From an uncultured Lachnospiraceae bacterium (GTDB lineage: Bacteria; Bacillota; Clostridia; Lachnospirales; Lachnospiraceae): a stretch of DNA of 54,896 nucleotides. A model generated the notes under the pieces. The model saw nothing but the letters and a program-made list of their open reading frames with translations, had not been told where the DNA came from and did not search any database. The translations under genes were made by a program, and so were the position numbers. The stretch spans positions 1 through 54,896 of the forward strand of contig CANQRR010000023.1 in NCBI GenBank assembly GCA_947626285.1. Direction: 5' to 3'. Shown one piece after another: positions 41,672 through 50,460 of the stretch (positions are counted from its first letter, which is position 1; each line of letters begins with the position of its first letter).

Positions 41672-41728
41672 TTACAAACTGGTTACATCTTCCGCGTTGC
41701 GTGAACCGCGGGAATATTATAAGATAAT
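41672..41728 (+). promoter_or_regulatory. TTACA direct repeat and -10 region upstream of the response regulator
   Basis: TTACA at 41672-41676 and again at 41683-41687 gives an 11-bp period, as OmpR-family regulators bind. A TATAAG/GATAAT region follows at 41718-41728. The same arrangement precedes the lipoprotein gene at 43931. Confidence 0.6.
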
Positions 41729-41770
41729 GACAGCGGCAGGAGAAATGGCAGAAAAAGAGAGAACTATGGT

Positions 41771-42445
41771 ATGAACGCAGACATTTTGGTAATTGAGGAC
41801 GCGCGACCGATCAACGAGCTGATCTGCATCAATCTGGAGACGGCAGGCTACCATGCCGTCCCTTTTTATGACGGCTGCGAGGTGAGCCGGCATTTAGCCG
41901 GGGATGGCGCCGCGTACGATCTGGCGCTGCTTGATGTGATGCTGCCGGGCAAGGACGGCTTCGAGCTGCTGCCGGAGCTGCGGGAAAGACAGATTCCGGT
42001 GATCTTTCTGACCGCGCGCGGCGATCTGGCGAGCAAGGTCAAGGGGCTGCGCGAGGGAGCGGAGGACTACCTTGTGAAGCCGTTTGAGATGCTGGAGCTT
42101 CTGGTGCGCGTGGAGAAGGTGCTTGAGCGCTGTCGGAAGTCGGAGGAGCATGAGGAATGCCTGCGCGTGCTGGATGTCGAGATCTATCCGAAGGAGCGCA
42201 TCGTCCGCAAGGCGGGCGTGGAGATTCCGTTCAAACCGATGGAGTTTGACTGTCTGCTCCTGCTTGTGAAGTATAAGAATATTGTGATCCGGCGCGAGGA
42301 ATTTCTGAACGTGCTGTGGGGCGTGGAGTTTGAGGGAGAGACGCGGACGATCGACGTGCACATCGCGCGTATCCGCAAGAAGCTGGATTTCGGAGATGTG
42401 ATCAAAACGGTGCCGCGCATCGGATACCGGCTGGAGGTACACTGA
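41771..42445 (+). CDS. OmpR-family response regulator
   Basis: The 224-residue protein has a receiver domain (about 1-118) with phosphoacceptor Asp55 in LALLDVMLPGKDGFE, acidic residues Glu9 and Asp10, and the conserved Lys in DYLVKPFEM. A winged-helix DNA-binding domain follows (about 125-224), ending IDVHIARIRKKLDFGDVIKTVPRIGYRLEV, broken here by length limits into its recognisable pieces IDVHIARIRKKL and VPRIGYRL. The kinase gene starts 1 base after its stop. Direct TTACA repeats upstream suggest autoregulation. Confidence 0.92.
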   Translation: MNADILVIEDARPINELICINLETAGYHAVPFYDGCEVSRHLAGDGAAYDLALLDVMLPGKDGFELLPELRERQIPVIFLTARGDLASKVKGLREGAEDYLVKPFEMLELLVRVEKVLERCRKSEEHEECLRVLDVEIYPKERIVRKAGVEIPFKPMEFDCLLLLVKYKNIVIRREEFLNVLWGVEFEGETRTIDVHIARIRKKLDFGDVIKTVPRIGYRLEVH

Positions 42446-42446
42446 A

Positions 42447-43913
42447 ATGAAAATGACTACGAAAATTTCGGCAGCGGCCGTCGGCCTGCTGCTTCTTTTT
42501 TCACAGACTTTCTCAATCTGGAATCTGAGGGAGACACAGCAAATGCGGCTGGGAAGCATCCTGAGCAGCGAGCTGACACGTTTAAGTACGTCGGCACGGA
42601 GCTTTTCAGAGGAGCTTTACCAAAACCGGAGCTACTTCAAGGACGAGAACGGAGAGCGCTTCTGGGGACGCAGCAGCTTTCAGAACCGTTACAACGGAAA
42701 CGCGGTGCTCTACTATGATGGAGAGGAACTGTCCAACATTTCCACTTTTGCGTTTGATCTGGATCATCTGAAGAAGCATGCGGACGATTTTACAGAATTG
42801 AAGAAATATCTGGATGACACTGTTTGGTATGGCAATCTTTCGGCGATGATCGGGGAGACAGAGGGACGAAGGCTGTTGATCCTGTGTACACCGATCGAAA
42901 GTACCAAATTTGAGCTTTTGCATTATCGGGACATTACGGAGCTGTATGAGGAAAGCCGCGAGCTGTTTCTGCGCGGCGGCGTGATGGCGCTTGTGATGGC
43001 AGCCGTTCTGCTCTTTGCCTTGTCGCTGGTCATTCGGCGTATCCTGCGCCCGTTTCACCATCTGAGCGGGGCAGCGGCAAAGATCGCGGATGGGGACTAC
43101 AGCGTGCGCGTGGAGGAACGCGGACGCGACGAGGTGGCGGAAGTGGCGAGGAGCTTCAACGGGATGGCGCGGCAGGTGGAGGAACATGTGCAGAGCCTTG
43201 CCGAGACGAACGGGAAGCAGAGACGCCTTCTGGGAGCGCTGGCGCACGAGCTGAAGACGCCGATGACCGGGATACAGGGTTATGCCGAGCTCCTGCAGCG
43301 CGTCGAGCTTCCGCAGGAGCGGCAGCAGGAGGCGCTTTCCTATATCGAGCAGGAGTGCAGGCGTCTGTCGCGCCTGTCCGCGAAGCTGCTGCAGCTGGAG
43401 GAGCTTTCCGGGGAGAGCGAAGAAGAGATCAAGGCGGAGAAAAAGCCGCTGGATGTGGCGAGGCTGTTCGCGGAGACAGAGATGCTTTCGCAACGCCGGC
43501 TTGCCGAAAAAGGGCTGTGCCTGAAAACAGAGATCGCGGAGGGCGCGGGGACGGTCGAGGGAGACGCGGACCTGCTGCTCAGCCTTCTGACGAACCTGTT
43601 GGACAACGCTGTGAAGGCGAGCGCGCCGGGCGGCGTGATCCGGCTTGCGGCGATGAAGGAGGGAATCTCTGTGTCGGATGAGGGAAAAGGCATTCCGCCG
43701 GAGGAGCTTGCGAAGATCACAGAACCCTTCTACATGGTGGACAAGTCGCGTTCCCGGCAGGCGGGAGGCGCGGGGCTTGGGCTTGCGCTGTGCGACCAGA
43801 TCGCGCGGCTGCACGGCTGGAGTCTGAAATTCGAGAGTGAGCCGGGGCGGGGGACAAAGGCGGAAGTCTGCTTTTCCGGGCGGCAGATGCGGATAAGAAC
43901 GGACAAGCCGTGA
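42447..43913 (+). CDS. Membrane sensor histidine kinase
   Basis: The 488-residue kinase has two membrane segments (about 8-25 and 177-196) flanking an extracytoplasmic sensor domain of about 150 residues without a recognised fold. A HAMP domain follows (about 198-250), then a HisKA domain with His267 in LAHELKTPMTG, and a C-terminal ATPase domain with N box LLTNLLDNAVKAS and G boxes EGKGIPPEE and GGAGLGLALC. It is the partner of the upstream regulator. GGAGG lies 9 bases before the ATG. The target is likely the lipoprotein/ABC operon immediately downstream. Confidence 0.92.
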   Translation: MKMTTKISAAAVGLLLLFSQTFSIWNLRETQQMRLGSILSSELTRLSTSARSFSEELYQNRSYFKDENGERFWGRSSFQNRYNGNAVLYYDGEELSNISTFAFDLDHLKKHADDFTELKKYLDDTVWYGNLSAMIGETEGRRLLILCTPIESTKFELLHYRDITELYEESRELFLRGGVMALVMAAVLLFALSLVIRRILRPFHHLSGAAAKIADGDYSVRVEERGRDEVAEVARSFNGMARQVEEHVQSLAETNGKQRRLLGALAHELKTPMTGIQGYAELLQRVELPQERQQEALSYIEQECRRLSRLSAKLLQLEELSGESEEEIKAEKKPLDVARLFAETEMLSQRRLAEKGLCLKTEIAEGAGTVEGDADLLLSLLTNLLDNAVKASAPGGVIRLAAMKEGISVSDEGKGIPPEELAKITEPFYMVDKSRSRQAGGAGLGLALCDQIARLHGWSLKFESEPGRGTKAEVCFSGRQMRIRTDKP

Positions 43914-43930
43914 TCTTCCGACGCGATGAT

Positions 43931-43984
43931 TTACAACTTATTTACATTGTGGCAAGGACACGGAAATCACGACCGCATTATACT
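43931..43984 (+). promoter_or_regulatory. TTACA direct repeat and -10 upstream of the lipoprotein/ABC operon
   Basis: TTACA at 43931-43935 and 43942-43946 (11-bp period, each preceded by T) is followed 32 bases on by TATACT (43979-43984). Layout matches the response regulator promoter. A leader of about 120 bases follows without an evident terminator. Confidence 0.6.
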
Positions 43985-44113
43985 GTACCTGTCACGACAG
44001 GGGAACGAACGACTGAAGACAGATGCTTCGAGTCTGTGTGCAAGGGCTTGGAGAAGGACGATGAAAGCCTGGTTTGAATCCCTGTCAAAATGCAGGAAGA
44101 GGGGAGATTTCAT

Positions 44114-45799
44114 ATGCAGAGCAGAAAAATGAGATTTTTAGGGCTGTCGGCTGCGGCGTTTGCGCTGCTTCTGTCAGCGGGCTGCGCGAAGACGCCGGAT
44201 CGGGCGGTGGTGCGCCAGAAGGGAGACAAGAGCATCGCGCAGTATCGGGAGGCGGACACTGCGGAGGCGGATGGACAGGACACATCGGGCACGGAAGCCG
44301 CGGATGTGCAGGAAAGCCTGACAGGAGAAAGCACAGAGGAAGGACAAAACCGCGCATCCGGTGAAACGGATTTGGACGGCGGTGGGGACCAGGAAAACAC
44401 GATTGAAGCGAACGCCCTGGCGCAGCGCCTGCAGGTGCCGGAGCGCTACACCGCTTCCGACAGCGAGGAAATTTATGAATTAAACTGCGACGCGCAGGTG
44501 ATTGTGCCGGACGTGGAAAAGGTGTCGGTATGGAAGGTATCGCAGAGAGAGTTTTCGCAGGAGTGGATCGACCGGGTGACAGAGACCTTTTTCGGCGACC
44601 GGCCGGTCTACAATGGAAATACGTATTATGTGCCCACAAAGGATGAAGTGCTTGAGGAGCTCAATCAGCTGAAAGCGTGGCAGGCGGAGGGCAGCCATCC
44701 CTACGGACCTTATGTGTCGGAGGAGGATCTTTCAGGGCTCAGCGAGGAAGAGCTGGCGGCGCATCCCACGCTGCAGGATTATATTGACGAGCGTGAACGG
44801 GACTACACAGATGCTCCCGATGAGCCGGATCGAAGCGAGGTGACGCCGGCGTTGGGGGCGAGCTGGTGGATCGATGAGGAGACCGGAGAAAAACAGTACG
44901 ACCAGCTTGAAGATTGGAAGTCGTTTCGAGGGGTGGTGGAGCTGGACGATGGCACGTCCTATTCTTACAGACTGAGCAGCGGACAGGACATGCCGATGGA
45001 GATCGAAATCCTGCGGAGAAAAGAAGGGTCGGAAACTGCGCCATGGTGGTACACGCAGGATATGAATGGGGAGGATTCGGATCAATTGCCGTCGCAGGAA
45101 GAGCTCAGCCGGATGGCAGGAATCTCACCGGAGGAGGCCCAGGCGATGACGGATGCCTACATGGAGAAGCTGGGGCTTTCCGAAGAATTTTCTGCCAAAG
45201 CGGTCAACCTGAGCGTCTGCTGGTACGCGGTCGAGGAAATGGCGGATGACGGTCCTGCGTCTCAGCTTGAATCCGCAGGCTGGCAGGTGGATTATACCCG
45301 TGACGTCGGCGGGTTCCCGGTCACAGACGAGGAAAACGTCGGCGGCGCGCTGCAGTCGATGGACGACACGACGACAGAGACCTGGTGTTATGAGCGTGTG
45401 GAGTTTACTGTGAATGAAGAAGGATTACAGAAGGTAACGATCCTGGATCTGTATGACGTCGGGGAGCAGCAGGTGGAAAATGTGGAGATGCTCCCGTTCC
45501 CGGAGATCGCGGGGATCTTTGAGCAGATGCTGCGGATTAAGAACGTGGATATGAACTACACGACGCATATGGAATATAAGATCAATCGGGTGCAGCTTGG
45601 CTATATGCGCATCTACGACCCCGGCACGGACAGCCGCTCCGGACTTCTTGTGCCGGTCTGGGACTTTTTCGGGCAGGAGAAGGGGGAGTACGACTATGAG
45701 GGAGAGATCGGCAGCAACACGGTCGAGCGCCCTCAGAACAGTTTTCTGACCGTGAACGCGGCGGATGGCACCGTGATCGACCGGAGCCTGGGGTATTGA
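44114..45799 (+). CDS. Acidic lipoprotein of unknown function (DUF6034-like)
   Basis: The 561-residue protein has a signal peptide ending in the lipobox SAGC, then a low-complexity acidic Gly/Gln linker (about 25-100). A globular part follows with segments such as VPERYTASDSEEIYELNCDAQ and ends in a repeat-like C-terminal stretch with YMRIYDPGTDSRSGLLVPVW and LTVNAADGTVIDRS, which recalls a PepSY-type fold. It resembles lipoproteins annotated DUF6034 in Lachnospiraceae, a call made from memory. The ATG at 44114 follows GGGGAG. It leads the operon whose other members are two permeases, an ATPase and surface proteins, suggesting a sensor or accessory lipoprotein of that transporter. Confidence 0.75.
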   Translation: MQSRKMRFLGLSAAAFALLLSAGCAKTPDRAVVRQKGDKSIAQYREADTAEADGQDTSGTEAADVQESLTGESTEEGQNRASGETDLDGGGDQENTIEANALAQRLQVPERYTASDSEEIYELNCDAQVIVPDVEKVSVWKVSQREFSQEWIDRVTETFFGDRPVYNGNTYYVPTKDEVLEELNQLKAWQAEGSHPYGPYVSEEDLSGLSEEELAAHPTLQDYIDERERDYTDAPDEPDRSEVTPALGASWWIDEETGEKQYDQLEDWKSFRGVVELDDGTSYSYRLSSGQDMPMEIEILRRKEGSETAPWWYTQDMNGEDSDQLPSQEELSRMAGISPEEAQAMTDAYMEKLGLSEEFSAKAVNLSVCWYAVEEMADDGPASQLESAGWQVDYTRDVGGFPVTDEENVGGALQSMDDTTTETWCYERVEFTVNEEGLQKVTILDLYDVGEQQVENVEMLPFPEIAGIFEQMLRIKNVDMNYTTHMEYKINRVQLGYMRIYDPGTDSRSGLLVPVWDFFGQEKGEYDYEGEIGSNTVERPQNSFLTVNAADGTVIDRSLGY

Positions 45800-45896
45800 T
45801 GCGATGAGCGGGTTCCGAGAGAGTTGCTCTGCCCATGACAGGGGCATGCATGGAAACCGATGTGAATCGAGACGGCAAAATGGGGAGTGAGCAGAT

Positions 45897-46781
45897 ATGA
45901 GACAGATACGCGCGGCGGTGCGCTTCAACTTTCTGGGGTTCTTCCGCAGTTCGCGGACCGTGATCGTCTTTCTCTTAAGCGCGATCGTCTGCTATCTGCT
46001 GAGCGGGCGCGTGTATGAGGTCGTCGTCCGCTTCGACACGCCGATGCAGGCGGCGGAGCCGTTCATCTGGACGTTCGGGGATACACAGGCCGTCCTGCTT
46101 GCATCGCTGCTGCTGATCTTCCTGCTTTCCGATCTGCCGAAGCTCTCCGCGTTCACGCCGTTTTACCTGATGCGGATGACGCGGCGCAGATGGCTTGCGG
46201 CGCAGTTCTGCTATGTGGTGCTGGTGACGATTCTGTATGTGGCTTTTGTGCTTGCGGTCACGATCGCGCTGTGCATGAGGGATTCGTTTCCGGGAAATCT
46301 CTGGAGCGAGACGGCGGCGATCCTTGGCTATTCGCGGACCGGACAGGAACTTCACATACCGTCCACGGTCAAGCTGATGGAGAGCATCCGCCCGTACGGC
46401 TGCATGCTGCAGGTCGCGGCGCTGATGTTCGGCTACAGCCTCACGCTTGGATTTCTGGTCCTGTTTGGGAACCTGCTGCCGGGAAGGAAATACGGCATGA
46501 TGCTTGCGCTTGGCTACAGCCTGTACGGCTTTCTGCTGGAGCCGGAGGTGATCGGGAAACTGTTGGGGTATGAGGAGTACCAGCTCTATCGGATCCGCAG
46601 CCTTGTCGGCTGGATCAGTCCGCTCAACAACGCGGTCTACGGGATGCACGACTTCGGGTACGACAATCTGCCGACTGTCAAGCAGTCGCTTTTGATCTTC
46701 GCGGGATTGCTGGCGGTGCTGGTCTTTTTGAGCGGGCGTGCGGTGCGACGCTACAATTTTACCTTTCTGGGAGCAGAATAA
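45897..46781 (+). CDS. ABC-type transporter permease, six membrane segments
   Basis: The 294-residue protein has about six hydrophobic segments and ABC-2-like character: a cytoplasmic start RQIRAAVRFNFLGFFRS, then TM segments, a central polar loop with an LHIPSTVKLMES segment, and a charged C terminus. No substrate motif is visible. It is co-oriented and closely spaced with a second permease and an ATPase, forming an exporter or immunity-type ABC system. It starts 97 bases after the lipoprotein stop. Confidence 0.8.
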   Translation: MRQIRAAVRFNFLGFFRSSRTVIVFLLSAIVCYLLSGRVYEVVVRFDTPMQAAEPFIWTFGDTQAVLLASLLLIFLLSDLPKLSAFTPFYLMRMTRRRWLAAQFCYVVLVTILYVAFVLAVTIALCMRDSFPGNLWSETAAILGYSRTGQELHIPSTVKLMESIRPYGCMLQVAALMFGYSLTLGFLVLFGNLLPGRKYGMMLALGYSLYGFLLEPEVIGKLLGYEEYQLYRIRSLVGWISPLNNAVYGMHDFGYDNLPTVKQSLLIFAGLLAVLVFLSGRAVRRYNFTFLGAE

Positions 46782-46815
46782 TGGGAAAGGAAAACAGAGA
46801 GAGGAATTTCATGAA

Positions 46816-47544
46816 ATGGATCTGAAACGGCTGCTTTGGGACAGAAAATTTTATCTGGCGGTGCTTCTGTCCTTTCTGGGAATCCTGGCGGGGGCTGCCT
46901 GGACGGATGCGCTCAGTAAGAAAACGCTCACATCGGGAACGTTTCTCAGTTTGCCTGCCGGGGCGCTGAACTCTCAGACGGTGCTGTTCCTGCTCCCGCT
47001 GACGTCGGTGCTTCCGTGCGGGGACGAATACCTGCGGGAACGAAAAGGAAATTTTCAACGTTTCCTGCTTGTGCGCAGGGGAAAGCGGGAATACTGTCTG
47101 GACAAGCTGTTTACGACCGCGTTTTCGGGCGCGCTGGTGTGGATCCTTGCGGTAATTTTTGGGACGCTTTTCTTTTTTTTGCTCTTTTTTGCCCGGGAGC
47201 AGGTCTGGAGCTGGCAGCCGGAGCCAATCCAGGAGCTCTTGGCGTTGACCGGGAGAGTGTGCCTGATCGCGAGCGCGTTAGCGTCTTTGAGCGCGGTGTG
47301 CGCGATTATGGGCGGCACGGTCTATCTGGCGTTTGGGTTGTCGTTTGTGCTGTTTTACAGCTGTGTGATCCTGCGCGACCGTTATTTGGAGAAGCTCTAC
47401 TGCATCGATCCCGCGGAATGGATCAATGCGTCGCAGAACTGGGGCGAAGGGAAATTTGGACTGTGGCTATTTCTTCTTCTGCTGGCTGTCGTTTGCGCGA
47501 CACTGCATGCGCTGGCGCTGGAGCATGCTTTGAGGGAAATCTGA
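46816..47544 (+). CDS. Second ABC-type transporter permease
   Basis: The 242-residue protein has about six membrane segments and little similarity to the first permease. It begins MDLKRLLWDRKFYLAVLLSF, typical of ABC-2 permeases of the lantibiotic-immunity/BcrB kind. The in-frame ATG at 46816 is preferred; an out-of-frame ATG at 46811 makes a four-codon peptide only. GAGAGAGG lies upstream. It follows the first permease by 34 bases, so the transporter is probably a heterodimer with the ATPase downstream. Confidence 0.75.
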   Translation: MDLKRLLWDRKFYLAVLLSFLGILAGAAWTDALSKKTLTSGTFLSLPAGALNSQTVLFLLPLTSVLPCGDEYLRERKGNFQRFLLVRRGKREYCLDKLFTTAFSGALVWILAVIFGTLFFFLLFFAREQVWSWQPEPIQELLALTGRVCLIASALASLSAVCAIMGGTVYLAFGLSFVLFYSCVILRDRYLEKLYCIDPAEWINASQNWGEGKFGLWLFLLLLAVVCATLHALALEHALREI

Positions 47545-47599
47545 GACTGTAGCGGCGTTAGGTTGCGTTGCTGATTCATTGTCTGAAGGAGGCAGGGAA

Positions 47600-48259
47600 A
47601 TGGACACTTACATTGAACTGATTGGGGTGCGCAAATGCTTCGGCAGGGAGGAGATTCTGAAGCGGCTGGATTTTTCGCTGGAGCGGGGAACGGTGTGCGG
47701 CATTGTCGGAAACAACGGCTCCGGAAAGACCGTGCTGATGAAGTGCATCTGCGGATTTTTGCCTGTCACGGAAGGGCTTGTGAGGGTGGGCGGAAAGCTG
47801 ATCGGAAAAGAAACGGATTTCCCGGAAAGCTTAGGCGTGATCATAGAGACGCCGGGATTCTTGAGCAGCCTGAGCGGCAGACGGAATCTGGAGATTCTTG
47901 CGGACCTAAGGGGAAAGATAAAACGCGGCCAGATTACGGAGACGCTGCTGCGCGTGGGGCTGGATCCTGGGCTGAAAAAGCCGGTGGCAAAGTATTCGCT
48001 GGGGATGCGCCAGAGGCTGGGCATCGCGCAGGCGATCATGGAGCGGCCGGAGCTCCTTGTGCTTGACGAGCCATTCAACGGGCTTGACCGGCACGGGGTG
48101 GAGGAGATCCGCGGACTGCTTCTGCAGGAGAAGAAAAAGGGACGGACGATCCTTCTGGCGAGCCACAACAGCGAGGATATCCGTATTCTCTGCGACAGGG
48201 TGTTCGAGATGGACGCGGGCGAGATGAGGGAGGTGCGGGCCGGATGTGGAGGGGAATAA
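47600..48259 (+). CDS. ABC transporter ATP-binding protein
   Basis: The 219-residue ATPase has Walker A GNNGSGKT, the signature SLGMRQRLG and Walker B LLVLDEPFNGLD with a following H-loop SHNSED. It most resembles the short ATPases of BcrA/LanF-type detoxification or immunity transporters. It is preceded by GGAGG and its end overlaps the next gene by 16 bases. Its partner permeases are the two genes just upstream. Confidence 0.92.
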   Translation: MDTYIELIGVRKCFGREEILKRLDFSLERGTVCGIVGNNGSGKTVLMKCICGFLPVTEGLVRVGGKLIGKETDFPESLGVIIETPGFLSSLSGRRNLEILADLRGKIKRGQITETLLRVGLDPGLKKPVAKYSLGMRQRLGIAQAIMERPELLVLDEPFNGLDRHGVEEIRGLLLQEKKKGRTILLASHNSEDIRILCDRVFEMDAGEMREVRAGCGGE

Positions 48260-50280
48260 GAAGGAGCGTGCGCGGAAGCCTGCCTCCTTTTTGTATGATG
48301 CTGCTGTCGGTCATTCTGCTTGCTCCGACGGCGTTTGCGGAGGAGACGGAAGGTCTGACAGGAGCGAAAATTTCAGAAGATATATCAGTGTTAGCGGAAA
48401 AGCAAAGAACAGAACAGATAGAAAGCAATGTGTCAGAAAGTATAGAAAGCTGGGCAGCAGGGAGTACGGAAAGCACGGAGAGCGCGGGGCATACCGAAAA
48501 CGAGCGGGTGTACCTGGGGATCGACACGGTACATATCTATGAGAACATGGACACTTCCTATTCGCAGGGCTATATCCCCAAAATAGAGAACGGGGTCGTG
48601 CATCTGGTTGTTCCGTTTCTGGCAAGCGGACCGCTGCAGGGAGATCGTCTCACAGTGGAGCTTGACATGGGCGAGAACGCGCCGTTCGTGTATGCAAATT
48701 ACCGCAAAGAGGTGGAGAAAGCAGACAAACAATTTGAGGATCCTTCGGAGTCTGTGCAGGTTTATGTATTCTGTTGCGATATTGTGCTGGAGAGCAATCG
48801 GAAAAACGGCAAGTATCCCGTGACGGTCAGGGCAGTGGGGTATTCGCAGGCGGGGTATCGGGCGGAGCTGAGCAGCCGGATCTTCGTCACCGTGACGGAT
48901 GGGACAGATACGCCGCCGAGCGGAGCTGGCACAGAGAAACCGCCGGAGCAGACAGATCCGACGGGGGCGGACACGGAGAATCCATCGGGGGATGACCCGT
49001 CGGCAATCGTCCCGGATGATCCGGGTGGTCAGGGGAATCCAACGGGATCCGGCAACGAAGGCGCGGGGCAGGACGGAAAGCCGAACGCCGGAGAAGGAAA
49101 CTCCGGACAGCTGAACCCAGAAGAAACAAACCCGGGACAGCCGGGCGCCGGAGAAACAGATCCAGGACAGCCGGGCGCGGAAGCCCCAGACATGGAAATC
49201 CCATTGACGGTGGAGTCGCCGTCCGAGGAGACGGACACGGAAAAAACAGATACAGGAGAAGCCCTGTCCGCGAATTTCGGCAGCGGCGGCGGATATTCCG
49301 GCGGAGGCTACGGGGATGGAGGCGGTTTCGGCGGTGCGGAGAAGATTCACCGTCAGCCAAAGTTTCTTCTAATCTCAGACAGTCTGGCGGGAAAACAACT
49401 CACGGCCGGGCAGGAGTATGAGTTTACGACCGTGTTTCAAAATATGACGGGAAACGAGCCGGTCTACAACATGAAGGTGACGCTGAAAACGGAATCGGAA
49501 GCGATCGAATGCAGCTGTTCCTCTTTCTATTTCGGCAAGGTGGGGACGCAGGAGACGGTATCTTTGCCGACCTGTCTTTCGGTAAAACCGAATGCACAGG
49601 CCGGGAAAGTGCCGCTGACGTTTACCTTTGATTACGAAAATGATCAAGGCACTGCTTATACGGCGGCGGAAGAGGTGGAGCTGGACGTTTACCAGCCGTC
49701 GCAGTTGGTACTGGAAGGCTTTCGCCTGGCGCCGCAGCTGTACGCAACGGATACGGTTGACGGCAGCTTTGCGGTTCACAATACCGGGAAGGCGGAGGTC
49801 TACAATGTAAAGGTCGAATTTGCGGGGCAGGGATTGTTTGCGACCGGGAGCGTTTTTGCCGGAGATCTTGAGGCGGGAGCTTCTTATGAGGGTGAGCTGC
49901 GGATCTATGTCGGGAATAAGACGATGAAGTCTCTGGGAGATACGGGAATAGACGGTAATGGCGACGGGACTGAGGATGCGGCTAAGAATGACGAGTTGTA
50001 CGGACAGACCACGGGCACGCTGAACCTGATCTATGAGGATGCGTACGGGGAAGTCTACACACAGACGCAGGAATTTGTCACGGAAATCCTGGAGCCGCAG
50101 ATCGTGGAGCTTTCCGTTGAGAAGCCGGAGGAACAGACAAACCAGTGGCAGGCGGCGATCCTGCTGTTGTCCGGAGCGGTTTTCGTGCTGATTCTTGCCC
50201 TCATGGGCTGGAGGCTGCGAAAGAGCAAAAATGCGCTGGCCGATCTGCTTGCGGCCCAGAGGGAGAGAAACATGCAGTGA
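48244..50280 (+). CDS. Surface protein with Pro/Gly-rich linker, COG1361-like domains and C-terminal anchor
   Basis: The 678-residue protein has a signal peptide (cleavage likely after AFA) and an N-terminal region of about 190 residues with beta-strand character. A long Pro/Gly/Glu/Asn-rich linker follows (about 215-370) containing PGQPGAGETDPGQPGAE. Then come immunoglobulin-like domains (about 385-600), with segments such as NMTGNEPVYNMKVTLKTE and NTGKAEVYNVKVEF, as in COG1361-type surface proteins. It ends in one membrane segment and a basic tail. Such proteins often accompany ABC exporters. It overlaps the ATPase gene by 16 bases, so translation is coupled. The start at 48244 follows GGGAGG by 11 bases; a GTG at 48268 is possible but badly spaced. 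Confidence 0.75.
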   Translation: MWRGIRRSVRGSLPPFCMMLLSVILLAPTAFAEETEGLTGAKISEDISVLAEKQRTEQIESNVSESIESWAAGSTESTESAGHTENERVYLGIDTVHIYENMDTSYSQGYIPKIENGVVHLVVPFLASGPLQGDRLTVELDMGENAPFVYANYRKEVEKADKQFEDPSESVQVYVFCCDIVLESNRKNGKYPVTVRAVGYSQAGYRAELSSRIFVTVTDGTDTPPSGAGTEKPPEQTDPTGADTENPSGDDPSAIVPDDPGGQGNPTGSGNEGAGQDGKPNAGEGNSGQLNPEETNPGQPGAGETDPGQPGAEAPDMEIPLTVESPSEETDTEKTDTGEALSANFGSGGGYSGGGYGDGGGFGGAEKIHRQPKFLLISDSLAGKQLTAGQEYEFTTVFQNMTGNEPVYNMKVTLKTESEAIECSCSSFYFGKVGTQETVSLPTCLSVKPNAQAGKVPLTFTFDYENDQGTAYTAAEEVELDVYQPSQLVLEGFRLAPQLYATDTVDGSFAVHNTGKAEVYNVKVEFAGQGLFATGSVFAGDLEAGASYEGELRIYVGNKTMKSLGDTGIDGNGDGTEDAAKNDELYGQTTGTLNLIYEDAYGEVYTQTQEFVTEILEPQIVELSVEKPEEQTNQWQAAILLLSGAVFVLILALMGWRLRKSKNALADLLAAQRERNMQ

Positions 50281-50359
50281 TGGCGCGATTGAGACGGGGA
50301 AATTTGCGGGCAATAATTCCTCTGCATGAGGCTATACGAGTGATTGAGTTGTTATAGAA

Positions 50360-50368
50360 TGTTATGAT
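50360..50368 (+). promoter_or_regulatory. Possible extended -10 promoter before the anchored repeat protein
   Basis: TG, one base, then TATGAT (50363-50368), with no good -35. A purine-rich tract precedes the start codon. The upstream part of this 180-base gap shows nothing else clear. Confidence 0.4.
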
Positions 50369-50460
50369 CTGATGGCGTGCATAGAAGTGAATAAAACATC
50401 AAAGGAAAAAATAGAAAGAAACGGTAAGAAACGGAAGGGAATGGAAAGGGGTAGAAGATA

